DNA of 64,000 nt from an uncultured Eubacteriales bacterium (GTDB lineage Bacteria; Bacillota; Clostridia; Christensenellales; Aristaeellaceae). The notes beneath the pieces are model-generated. The model was not told the DNA's origin and ran no database searches. It saw nothing but the letters and a program-made list of their open reading frames with translations. Of the stretch, positions 47,638-54,722 are shown piece after piece; within the stretch, counting starts at the first letter, position 1, and every line of letters begins with the position of its first letter. Position numbers and translations under genes: made by a program. The stretch covers positions 60,735 through 124,734 of the forward strand of contig CACWZP010000003.1 in the NCBI GenBank assembly GCA_902765395.1, written 5' to 3'.

Positions 47638-47931
47638 TTACTTGCTGACGATGGACTTGATCTGGGCTTCGGTATCCTGATACTGATCGAGCATCTTCTT
47701 GACCGCTTCGACAGCACCGGTGGCCACCTCGCGAATGCCCACATAGAAGTTGTAGGCGTTGGTCTCGTTCTGCACGAACGCTTCCTTGGCGTCGCCTTCC
47801 CACTGGCTGGCGATCTCGTCGGAAGCCGCCTTCACCGCCTCGGTGGACTCCTGGTAGACCTGGATGGCCTTGACCATCTCAGCCTGAGCGGAAGCTGCGA
47901 GAGCAATGTCAACGATCAATCTCATGTTCAT
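47638..47931 (-). CDS. WXG100 protein with YxxxE secretion motif
   Basis: A 97-residue protein and first gene of the substrate operon. The chosen ATG gives MNMRLIVDIALAAS and follows GGAGAGAGG; the open frame reads further upstream into the promoter. It has helix 1, the turn SQWEGDAKEAF (W-E-G), helix 2 and the tail DQYQDTEAQIK with YxxxE. It is the clearest EsxA/EsxB-like cargo of the locus. Confidence 0.92.
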   Translation of the reverse strand: MNMRLIVDIALAASAQAEMVKAIQVYQESTEAVKAASDEIASQWEGDAKEAFVQNETNAYNFYVGIREVATGAVEAVKKMLDQYQDTEAQIKSIVSK

Positions 47932-47987
47932 GTTGTGTACCTCTCTCTCCTTATTCGATTGCGGGGCTCTCGTCCCCTGCTGGAAAT

Positions 47988-48016
47988 ACAATACCACACA
48001 GGTCACAGCCGTTCAA
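47988..48016 (-). promoter_or_regulatory. Promoter of the WXG100 substrate operon
   Basis: On the minus strand, TTGAAC (48011-48016), a 17-bp spacer and TATTGT (47988-47993) preceded by TGG, an extended -10. It is overlapped by the inverted repeat at 48001-48028. Confidence 0.6.
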
Positions 48017-48028
48017 CCAAATGTGACC
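48001..48028. promoter_or_regulatory. Perfect inverted repeat over the -35 of the substrate promoter, likely operator
   Basis: GGTCACA (48001-48007) and TGTGACC (48022-48028) are perfect 7-bp arms, 14 bp apart, enclosing the -35 element. The dyad is about 2.5 helical turns wide, as for a dimeric repressor. The regulator is unknown. Confidence 0.55.
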
Positions 48029-48034
48029 AAATGC

Positions 48035-48066
48035 AAAAAAAGTGGCGCGAATGGTAATTCACGCCA
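48035..48066 (-). terminator. Rho-independent terminator after the HAD phosphatase gene
   Basis: On the minus strand TGGCGTGAAT, loop TACC and ATTCGCGCCA (10-bp stem with one G-U), then C and seven T. It insulates the ula-linked genes from the substrate operon promoter immediately downstream. Confidence 0.85.
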
Positions 48067-48084
48067 TCCAAGCCGCGCCGGGCG

Positions 48085-48735
48085 CTACGATTCCTCCACG
48101 AAGGCCACCAGCTCCATGGGATCGTCGATGATGACCGTCGCCCCGGCCTCCTTGAGCTGCTGGCGCGTGCGAAAGCCCCAGGACACGCACACGCAGTCGA
48201 TGTTCGCGTTGCGGGCGGTGTCGATGTCCACCTCGGAATCCCCCACGTACAGGCAGCGCTCCAGGCGCAGGCCCAGCCGGTCCGCCGCGCCCTGCAGCAT
48301 GTCCGGATGGGGCTTGCGGCGCACGCCCTCCACCTCGCCCACCGCCAGCTGGATGGTAGAGGAAAACCAGTCCCGGGCCAGGGGCTGCACAGCGGCGTCC
48401 GGCTTGTTGGACACGATGGCCAGGGCCAGCCCGAGGGCCTTCAGCCTGCGCAGCATGTCGTCGATCCCCGGGAAGGGGCGGCTCTTGTCGCCGGCGTGAG
48501 CGGCGTAGTAGGGCTTGTAGAAGGCCAGCACCTCGTCCCGCCGGGCGTCGGTGAGATCCGGCAGCCAGCGCTTCATCAGCGTGCCCACGCCCCAGCCCAG
48601 GTGGGGCTTCAGCGCCTGCGCGGTGCATTCGGGCAGGTGAAAGTGGCGCATGGTGTGGTTCACCGCGTCCGCGATGTCCTGCAGCGAGTCGATCACCGTG
48701 CCGTCCAGGTCGAAGAATATGGCGTCGTACTTCAT
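48085..48735 (-). CDS. HAD-family hydrolase, phosphoglycolate phosphatase-like
   Basis: A 216-residue haloacid dehalogenase-type phosphatase with motif I FFDLDGTVIDS, motif II SNKPD, motif III Lys (RRKPHPDM) and motif IV VGDSEVDI, plus a helical cap between I and II. The Gph/PpaX branch fits best, but the substrate is unknown. The ATG at 48735 follows GGAGGG; a longer frame start 14 codons upstream is not supported. It ends the HAD-DeoR-HPr group with a terminator at 48035-48066. Confidence 0.88.
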   Translation of the reverse strand: MKYDAIFFDLDGTVIDSLQDIADAVNHTMRHFHLPECTAQALKPHLGWGVGTLMKRWLPDLTDARRDEVLAFYKPYYAAHAGDKSRPFPGIDDMLRRLKALGLALAIVSNKPDAAVQPLARDWFSSTIQLAVGEVEGVRRKPHPDMLQGAADRLGLRLERCLYVGDSEVDIDTARNANIDCVCVSWGFRTRQQLKEAGATVIIDDPMELVAFVEES

Positions 48736-48779
48736 GGCTTCCCTCCGGGAGAGTATAGGATACGGCTTCATCACCATAA

Positions 48780-48806
48780 GGAGCCAGCCCCTGCGGGGCT
48801 GGCTCC
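48780..48806 (-). terminator. Hairpin after the HPr gene
   Basis: GGAGCCAGCCCC, loop TGC and GGGGCTGGCTCC. On the minus strand only CTTATG follows, so termination may be partial, leaving some read-through to the HAD gene. Confidence 0.5.
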
Positions 48807-48827
48807 CGTGGGTTCATCGCGCGGGAA

Positions 48828-49088
48828 TTACAGGTTCGCCTCGAGGAACTTCTGCAGCTCAGCGCAGGCGGTCTCTTCGTTGGCACCATCGCAGGCGATG
48901 GTCACATCGGTGCCCTGCTTCACGCCCAGGCCCATCAGCTTCATCAGCTGGCCCGCGTTCACGGTCTTGCCGTTGGCGGTGATGGTGACGGCGGTGTCGG
49001 CAAAGCTCTTGGCCAGCTTGGACAGCTGTCCGGCGGGACGGGCGTGGATGCCCAGAGCGTCCTTGATGGTGTAGGTGAATTCCTTCAT
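48828..49088 (-). CDS. HPr-like phosphocarrier protein without the regulatory serine
   Basis: An 86-residue PTS phosphocarrier. The EI phosphorylation site is intact (LGIHARPAG, active His), and the family fold is clear to the end. At the Ser46 site of HPr, where Bacillus has NLKSIMGVMSLG, this protein reads NAGQLMKLMGLG, so the serine used by HPr kinase for catabolite control is replaced by Gln. It may therefore serve transport only, probably feeding the ascorbate PTS nearby. AAGGAG precedes the ATG. It lies 50 bp after the DeoR-type regulator gene. Confidence 0.92.
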   Translation of the reverse strand: MKEFTYTIKDALGIHARPAGQLSKLAKSFADTAVTITANGKTVNAGQLMKLMGLGVKQGTDVTIACDGANEETACAELQKFLEANL

Positions 49089-49138
49089 GTTCTTCTTCTC
49101 CTTTGCTTATTGCAGGGCAAATGCCCAGATTTACACAG

Positions 49139-49909
49139 TTATTCCTCCCGGCGCACCTGCACGACCTGCATGCCGATGGCCCGCAGCTGCTCCACCACGT
49201 CCTGCGGGGCGTTCCAGTCGGTGATGACGGTGCCCTTCTTCTCCAGGTGGAAGCTGGCGTAGGTGCCGGCCTTGCCCACCTTGGTGAAGTCCGCCAGGAT
49301 GAAGTAGGCGTCGGCGTGCTCGATCATGGTCTCGTTGATGGCCAGCTCCGAGGGGATGCCGCACAGGATCTCCCCGTCCGGGGAGATGCCGGTGCAGCCC
49401 AGGAAGGCCTTGTCCGCGCGCACGTCCATCAGGTTGCGCATGGCCAGATCGCCGGTGAGGATGTGGGTCTGGCCCCGGAAGCTGCCCCCGGACAGCTGCA
49501 GCTCGATCTGGGGCGGATACTTGCGCCCGCAGACCTGGCTGTTGTTGGTGAATACCCTCGCCCGCTTGCCCGCCAGATGGTCCAGCAGGCCCAGGGCGGT
49601 GTTGCTGCCGTTGATCAGCAGGCTGTCGCCGCTCTCCACCAGCGCGGCCGCGCGGCGGGCGATCTGCCGCCGGCAGAGCTCCACCTCGTCCTTCGCGTCG
49701 GCGGCCACCTGGCGCACGTCCACGCTGGCGCCGCCGTGGAACCGGCTGATCTTGCCCTGTTCCTCCAGCGCCTGAAGATCGCGGCGCACGGTCATGGTGG
49801 AGATGCCGAAAGTCTCGCTCAGCTCCTCCACCAGCACCTCCTGACGCTCCCGGATCAGGGCCAGCATCTCGGCATGTCGGAGGTTGACGGATTGGCGGTC
49901 TCGTTTCAT
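49139..49909 (-). CDS. DeoR-family transcriptional regulator, likely repressor of the ula genes
   Basis: A 256-residue regulator: an N-terminal winged HTH (about 10-65: LVEELSETFGISTMTVRRDL, FHGGAS) and a C-terminal DeoRC sugar-phosphate sensor domain (LINGSNTALGLLDHL, DKAFLGCTGIS, ILADFTKVGK). The ATG at 49909 follows AAGGAG; the upstream in-frame start overlaps the HAD gene and was rejected. UlaR of enterobacteria is of the same family and responds to L-ascorbate-6-phosphate. The five TGTTCG motifs between ulaG and ulaE are the expected binding sites. Confidence 0.88.
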   Translation of the reverse strand: MKRDRQSVNLRHAEMLALIRERQEVLVEELSETFGISTMTVRRDLQALEEQGKISRFHGGASVDVRQVAADAKDEVELCRRQIARRAAALVESGDSLLINGSNTALGLLDHLAGKRARVFTNNSQVCGRKYPPQIELQLSGGSFRGQTHILTGDLAMRNLMDVRADKAFLGCTGISPDGEILCGIPSELAINETMIEHADAYFILADFTKVGKAGTYASFHLEKKGTVITDWNAPQDVVEQLRAIGMQVVQVRREE

Positions 49910-49931
49910 GGATCGGGCTCCTTCGGGTAAG

Positions 49932-50639
49932 TCACATCGCGGCGATCCGCCCGGGCAGGTCTGAAAGCCTTTCCAGCGTCCACGCGCCCGGCAAGCCCTC
50001 GGCGCCATCCCCGGCGGGATGGAACCAGGCCGCCCGCATGCCCGCGGCCAGCGCGCCCTTCACGTCCTTTTCCAGGCTGTCGCCCACGAACAGGCACCGG
50101 TCCGGCGCGCAGCCCGCCTTGGCCGCGCAGGCTTCAAACAGGCGCCTGTCCGGCTTCTCGGCGGTGACCTCCTCGCTGGTGACGAGGAAGTCGATCCGCT
50201 CCATAGCGCCGATGCGGATCAGCTTCTCATACTGGTTGTCGGCGGTCATGTTGGTGCCGATGCCCACGGCAAGGCCCATTTCCCGCAGCCGCTCCAGCAT
50301 TTGGATCGCGCCGGGATAGGGCTTCATGGCGTTAAGCAGCGTGGACCAGTAGAGCCTGGACATCTCCGGTGCGCGGCCGATGGGCCTGCCCAGACCCTCC
50401 AGCAGCACCTGGTATCGGATCAGCCGGTTGTGCACCGCGGCGCAGTTGGCTCCGCAGCGCCTGCCCAGCTCCTTCTCGGCGGCCCTGTGCCTTTGGACAA
50501 ACTCCTCCGGCGTCAGGCCGAATTCCCGGCAGGCGAAATCCGTCAGGGCCCTGAAGGCCGGGGCGTGGGCCGCGTCGTAGTCGTAAAGGGTGTTGTCCAG
50601 GTCGAACACCACCGCGCGGATCGCGTTGTCTGTTATCAT
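49932..50639 (-). CDS. HAD-family hydrolase, YjjG-like nucleotidase type
   Basis: A 235-residue HAD phosphatase with motif I VVFDLDNTLYDYD, motif II GTNMTADNQYEKL, motif III AEKPDRRLF and motif IV FVGDSLEKDVKGA, plus an alpha-helical cap, as in YjjG/pyrimidine 5'-nucleotidases. It lacks a ribosome site. TGCTATAAT lies 6 bp before the ATG, so the transcript is predicted to begin at or beside the start codon (leaderless). Substrate unknown; it may clear phosphorylated sugars. It is the first gene of the HAD-DeoR-HPr-HAD unit. Confidence 0.87.
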   Translation of the reverse strand: MITDNAIRAVVFDLDNTLYDYDAAHAPAFRALTDFACREFGLTPEEFVQRHRAAEKELGRRCGANCAAVHNRLIRYQVLLEGLGRPIGRAPEMSRLYWSTLLNAMKPYPGAIQMLERLREMGLAVGIGTNMTADNQYEKLIRIGAMERIDFLVTSEEVTAEKPDRRLFEACAAKAGCAPDRCLFVGDSLEKDVKGALAAGMRAAWFHPAGDGAEGLPGAWTLERLSDLPGRIAAM

Positions 50640-50645
50640 AGCAGC

Positions 50646-50654
50646 ATTATAGCA
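50646..50654 (-). promoter_or_regulatory. Extended -10 promoter giving a leaderless HAD mRNA
   Basis: On the minus strand TGCTATAAT (50654-50646), only 6 bp before ATG 50639. The -35 region is weak (CTGCCG at the right spacing). Confidence 0.6.
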
Positions 50655-50678
50655 TGGCTGTCAATGCCGGCAGATTGG

Positions 50679-50707
50679 AAGGGAGGCCTGCCCGCGGCAG
50701 GCCTCCC
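50679..50707 (-). terminator. Hairpin terminator after ulaB
   Basis: GGGAGGCCTGCC and GGCAGGCCTCCC around CGC (50681-50707); minus-strand sequence after it is TTCCAATCT, a weak T tract. It separates the PTS genes from the leaderless HAD unit. Confidence 0.6.
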
Positions 50708-50716
50708 TCGCTTTCA

Positions 50717-51025
50717 TCAGTCCAGCAGACCGGCGTCCTTCATGGCCTGCTCCATCTCGGGAGCGGACATGATGTTCTTCAGGCCCAGCACGGTGGTGCC
50801 CTTCTTCTCGGCATCCGCGAACATGTTGGCGAAGTTGCGGGCGCACAGCACCACGTCGTAGTTGGGCGCGGCGCTCTTGCCCTCGGACAGGGAGCAGTGG
50901 TGCAGGGAGGCGGGCTTCACGCCCAGCTTGGTCAGCACCTTCTGCAGGGTCATCTTCATCATCAGGGAGGAACCGGCGCCGTTGGCGCAGCAAACCATGA
51001 ACTTCTTGTTGTCAAGCTTAGACAT
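50717..51025 (-). CDS. ulaB: PTS ascorbate-type EIIB component
   Basis: A 102-residue cytoplasmic IIB protein. The phosphocysteine loop is in VCCANGAGSSLMMKM, matching the UlaB/SgaB type (CGNGQGSS). It takes phosphate from IIA and passes it to the sugar held by IIC. It is directly downstream of the IIC gene and ahead of a terminator. Confidence 0.92.
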   Translation of the reverse strand: MSKLDNKKFMVCCANGAGSSLMMKMTLQKVLTKLGVKPASLHHCSLSEGKSAAPNYDVVLCARNFANMFADAEKKGTTVLGLKNIMSAPEMEQAMKDAGLLD

Positions 51026-51106
51026 TGTATTGATTTCCTTTCGCGTTCTGAAAAAGTCTTGTGGAGGAGCCGAAAGACCGACCCCTCCGTTGGGTTCAAG
51101 CGGGGA

Positions 51107-52636
51107 TTACTTCTGCTTGGAAGCGATGTACTCCTTGTAGGCCTCGTAGTCCTCGGTGATGAGGAAGTAGCCCTTGGGATCCCGGCGATACTCGATCTGC
51201 GGGATGGCCAGCAGGATGATGGCGACAACCGCCACGCCGGCGTAGCCCAGGTACTTCAGGATCACGGTGATGGCCGGCCACACGGTCGCCCAGTCGAACA
51301 TGCCCAGGTAGCCGCCGTACTGCGCCATGCCAACCCAGCCCGCGATGAGGGCGGAGCCGAACACCTGGATCAGGCCGGACAGGAAGGGGATGCACAGGCA
51401 GGCCTTCAGGCCGCCCTTTTCGTTGGCAACCAGGCCGATGGTGGCGTTGTCGAAGAACACCGGCACGAAGCCGCAGATGATCAGCACGGGGCTCTTGAAG
51501 ATGATCAGCGCGATGATGGCGATCAGCTGACCGGTCAGGCCGGCCAGGAAGCCGAAGGTCACGGCGTTGGCATCGCCGAAGCCGTAGCACACGGCGCAGT
51601 CCACGCCGGGCACGGAAGCGGGCAGCAGCTTGTCAGCAATGCCCTGGAAGGAGGCGGTCAGCTCGGTGACGAAGGTACGAACGCCCAGCTGCAGGATCGC
51701 CAGGTACACGGCGAAGTTCAGGCAGGTGGTCAGGATGTACATCACGAAGCTGGCGCTCTCGCCAAGAGCGCTGAAGCCGTATGCCTTGGCCATTTCTGCA
51801 TCCATGAAGAAGGGCCTGCCAATGATGATCATGATGATGCCGAAGAACACGGTCATCAGGATGGCGGTACACACCATGTTCTCGTTGAAGATGGAGAAGA
51901 AGCCGGGCAGCTCCAGGTCGCCAATCTTCTTGATCTCCTTCTTGCGCTTGCCGCCGTTGGTGCCGAAGATCTTGTCGGCCAGGATGTAGCCCAGGCGGAT
52001 GCCGAACATCTGCTGGTGGGCGATGGCGAAGCCGGCGCCGTCGGTCAGCTCCTGCATGGGCTTGACGGTCAGGTTGGAGCCCACGGCCCAGTAAGCGCCC
52101 AGGATAACTGCCATGATGATCAGCATCGGAACGGTCTTGATGCCGCCCTGCCAGAGACCCGGCAGCGCGAACAGGATCAGCCAGTAGGCGGTGGCGGCCT
52201 GCTGCACCTGCACATGGCCGGTGGTGAACAGCGAGCGGCACTTGGTGATCTTGTTGAAGCGCACCAGCAGGATGTTCACGATGAAGGCGATCAGCAGCAG
52301 GATCATGACCTGCGAGAAGCCCGCGCCGAAGGTCTCCTCAACGCCCGCGGTGACGGCGTTCTGGCCGAAGTAGGGGTCGATGACCGTGGCGGTCAGGTTG
52401 AAACGACCCTTCAGGCCGGCCAGGATGGGACGGAAGGTGTTGACCAGTCCGCTGGAGCCGACGTTCAAAATCAGCATACCGATGATGGCCTTCAGCGTGC
52501 CGCCCAGCACGTCATACCACTTCTTCTTCAGAAGGATATAGCCGATCATCGTGATGAAACCGATCATAAACGGGGCGTTCCTAAGGATATTATTCGCAAA
52601 AAAATCCCAAATAGGCCCTAAAACAGGTATATTCAC
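51107..52636 (-). CDS. ulaA: PTS ascorbate-type EIIC permease (UlaA-like)
   Basis: A 509-residue integral membrane transporter of the UlaA/SgaT family with about 11 membrane segments. Recognisable parts are NAPFMIGFITMIGYILLKKKW, TGHVQVQQAATAYW, FALPGLWQGG and PVFFDNATIGLVAN. The start codon is GTG (52634-52636), preceded by AGAGGGG at 7 nt. It should import L-ascorbate as L-ascorbate-6-phosphate with IIA and IIB. The length is close to the E. coli protein plus a slightly longer tail. Confidence 0.93.
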   Translation of the reverse strand: MNIPVLGPIWDFFANNILRNAPFMIGFITMIGYILLKKKWYDVLGGTLKAIIGMLILNVGSSGLVNTFRPILAGLKGRFNLTATVIDPYFGQNAVTAGVEETFGAGFSQVMILLLIAFIVNILLVRFNKITKCRSLFTTGHVQVQQAATAYWLILFALPGLWQGGIKTVPMLIIMAVILGAYWAVGSNLTVKPMQELTDGAGFAIAHQQMFGIRLGYILADKIFGTNGGKRKKEIKKIGDLELPGFFSIFNENMVCTAILMTVFFGIIMIIIGRPFFMDAEMAKAYGFSALGESASFVMYILTTCLNFAVYLAILQLGVRTFVTELTASFQGIADKLLPASVPGVDCAVCYGFGDANAVTFGFLAGLTGQLIAIIALIIFKSPVLIICGFVPVFFDNATIGLVANEKGGLKACLCIPFLSGLIQVFGSALIAGWVGMAQYGGYLGMFDWATVWPAITVILKYLGYAGVAVVAIILLAIPQIEYRRDPKGYFLITEDYEAYKEYIASKQK

Positions 52637-52674
52637 AGAAATTCCCCTCTCTTATGGTTGGTGGGTAAATGGGT

Positions 52675-52802
52675 CAATCGTCTGAGGCCCCCTCTCAGTC
52701 ACCTTCGGTGACAGCTCTCCCCCTCACGGGGGCGAGCCATGCTCCTTGCCTCGCCCCCGTGAGGGGGAGAGGTGCCCGCAGGGCGGAGAGGGGGTCCAAT
52801 AC
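52675..52802. repeat. Long nested inverted repeat between ulaC and ulaA
   Basis: GAGGCCCCCTCTC pairs with GAGAGGGGGTC at the ends, CTCTCCCCCTCACGGGGGCG (about 52714-52733) pairs with CGCCCCCGTGAGGGGGAGAG near the centre, and the small hairpins TCACCTTCGGTGA and GCCCGCAGGGC sit between. It fills the gap inside the PTS operon and may reduce IIC expression relative to UlaG and IIA. Confidence 0.85.
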
Positions 52803-52806
52803 CAGC

Positions 52807-53292
52807 TTAGTAGTCCTCCTCCGGAGGGAAGTCGGCCTCGGCCTTGAGGATGTCCTCGGGGGTCTCGGCCGCCATCAGGGCGTCCAGCAGCGGCTCGTTG
52901 GTGAAGATGGCCATCAGCTGCTGCATGTTGTCCAGGTGCTCGTTGGGGTCCTTGGCGGCCAGGGTGAAGAACAGCCGGGCGATCTTCTGCTCGCCGTCCT
53001 CGTCCTTGCCGAAGTCCACGTCCTCCTTCACGCGCATGAAGCCCACGGCGGTCTGGTTGGCGCCCTCGGCGCCCTCCTGGCTGTGGGGCATGGCCACGTA
53101 GTGGTCAAACACCACATAGGGGCCGTACTTCTCGATGCAGTCCACGATCTGCTTGTAGTAGTCGGGGCTGACATAGCCGGTCTCGGCCAGGCTCTCGCAG
53201 CTCAGGCGCACACCGTCCTGCCAGGAGTCCACGCGATCCACGAACTTGTAGTGCCCGCGCTCCACGATCTTCTGCAAAATGGTTTCAGCCAT
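52807..53292 (-). CDS. ulaC: PTS ascorbate-type EIIA component
   Basis: A 161-residue IIA of the fructose/mannitol/ascorbate fold. The active His lies in DHYVAMPHSQEG, and VGFMRVKEDVDFG with RLFFTLAAKDPNEHLDNMQ are family segments. It carries phosphate from HPr to IIB. AGGGAGG precedes the ATG. It is 13 bp after ulaG and ahead of the long inverted repeat. Confidence 0.92.
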   Translation of the reverse strand: MAETILQKIVERGHYKFVDRVDSWQDGVRLSCESLAETGYVSPDYYKQIVDCIEKYGPYVVFDHYVAMPHSQEGAEGANQTAVGFMRVKEDVDFGKDEDGEQKIARLFFTLAAKDPNEHLDNMQQLMAIFTNEPLLDALMAAETPEDILKAEADFPPEEDY

Positions 53293-53305
53293 GCTTCAAA
53301 CCTCC

Positions 53306-54409
53306 CTACAGACAGGACCGGAACGGGATATTCTGGGGCGCCTCGAAGCAGTCCTCGAAGCCGCGGCGATGGTGATAGTAGATCTTGTCCTTGTCCTGGG
53401 GATAGACATACTTGCCGCCCACCTGCCAGAAGAAGGGATGGAACTTGTACTCGTTGCGATCCTTCTTGAAATCGTAGAGCAGCTTGATCTCCTCGCAGTC
53501 GGCCTGGAAGTTGGTCCACACATCCCAGTGGATCGGGATGACCACCTTGCACTGCAGGTTCTCGGCCATGCGCAGCACGTCCACGCTGGTCATCTTGTCC
53601 TGCATGCCGATGGGGTTTTCGCCGAAGGAGCCGAAGGCCACGTCGATGTCGTGGTCCTTGCCGTGCTTGGCGAAGTAGATGGAGAAGTGGCTGTCGCCGG
53701 AGTGATAGATGTTGCCGCCGGGCGTCTTGACCAGGTAGTTCACGGCCTTGTCGTCCATGTCGGTGGGGCACTTGCCGGTCAGCTCCTCCCGGTCGGGGCC
53801 GGTGGAGTCGGTGGTGACGATGCAGGTGCGGTCAAAGCTGTCCAGGCACACGATCTCGATGTCCTTGATCCTGATGGTGTCGCCGGGCTTGACGATGCGG
53901 CAGCGGTCCTCCGGCACGCCCCACTTCATCCAGGTCTCCACGCTCTTCAGCGGGCCGATGAAGGGCACCGGGATCTCCTTGCCGTTCTCGTCGGTGGTGG
54001 TCATGCCGCTGTTGATGACATGGGCCGCCCACTCCGCGGACATGTGGTCCTGGTGATAGTGGGTCGCCAGCACGGCGTCCACCTGCTTGAAGGCGAAGGG
54101 ATCGATCACGAAGGGCACGTTGCGCAGGTTGGGCTGCATCGCGCGGCCGCCGCACATGTTGGCCATCTGGTGGCCCACCTTCATCTTGCCGTCGCCGTGG
54201 GTGCGCTTGCCGTTGCCGCACCACAGGTCGATGGTGATGTTCGCGCCGCCGGGCGTCTTGAACCAGATGCCGGTGCAGCCGAGCCACCACATCGCCACGT
54301 TGCCGGGCTGGACGACCTCGTTCTCGATGTCCTCCACCAGCCAGGTCCCCCACTCCGGGAACGTGGACATGATCCACTTCTCGCGGGTCATTTCAGATAC
54401 CTTGCTCAA
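53306..54409 (-). CDS. ulaG: L-ascorbate-6-phosphate lactonase UlaG
   Basis: A 367-residue metallo-beta-lactamase-fold lactonase that opens L-ascorbate-6-phosphate to 3-keto-L-gulonate-6-phosphate. The metal motif THYHQDHM, MWWLGCTGIWFKTPGG, YHSGDSHFSIYFAKHGK and the end HRRGFEDCF closely follow the E. coli protein. The start is TTG at 54407-54409, giving (M)SKVSEMTREKW, the same N terminus as E. coli UlaG, with GGGGAGG 5 nt upstream; the ATG 6 codons inside is less well placed. It is the first gene after the promoter at 54464-54492. Confidence 0.95.
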   Translation of the reverse strand: MSKVSEMTREKWIMSTFPEWGTWLVEDIENEVVQPGNVAMWWLGCTGIWFKTPGGANITIDLWCGNGKRTHGDGKMKVGHQMANMCGGRAMQPNLRNVPFVIDPFAFKQVDAVLATHYHQDHMSAEWAAHVINSGMTTTDENGKEIPVPFIGPLKSVETWMKWGVPEDRCRIVKPGDTIRIKDIEIVCLDSFDRTCIVTTDSTGPDREELTGKCPTDMDDKAVNYLVKTPGGNIYHSGDSHFSIYFAKHGKDHDIDVAFGSFGENPIGMQDKMTSVDVLRMAENLQCKVVIPIHWDVWTNFQADCEEIKLLYDFKKDRNEYKFHPFFWQVGGKYVYPQDKDKIYYHHRRGFEDCFEAPQNIPFRSCL

Positions 54410-54463
54410 TATTACCTCCCCTTTCTTAATCGTATTGTTCGTTTCCAACCTTTGCTCATCCTT

Positions 54464-54492
54464 ATTATAAGATAGTTTGTCCAATATTTCAA
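54464..54492 (-). promoter_or_regulatory. Promoter of the ulaG-ulaC-ulaA-ulaB operon
   Basis: On the minus strand TTGAAA (54487-54492), a 17-bp spacer and TATAAT (54464-54469), lying between TGTTCG motifs. Confidence 0.78.
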
Positions 54493-54693
54493 GGGTTTGT
54501 TTATGTTCGATTTGCGTTTTTATGTTCGTTTTCGGCTAAAATTCCGCACATTTTGTGTCTTAATCAAACATTAACAGTGCGTTGCCTTAATTTGTTCGTA
54601 ACCGACGCATATTCCCGTCTTATCGCGGCGGCGTCAAAATCGCAGCGCTCCGGGAACATTAAGGTTTTTTTCTTCTTAAACTTGGGTTTACTA

Positions 54694-54722
54694 TTGCAAA
54701 AGGCACAGCAATCGTATATAAT
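54694..54722 (+). promoter_or_regulatory. Promoter of the ulaE operon
   Basis: TTGCAA (54694-54699), a 17-bp spacer and TATAAT (54717-54722), 78 bp before the ulaE start; a TGTTCG motif in reverse lies between. Confidence 0.62.
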
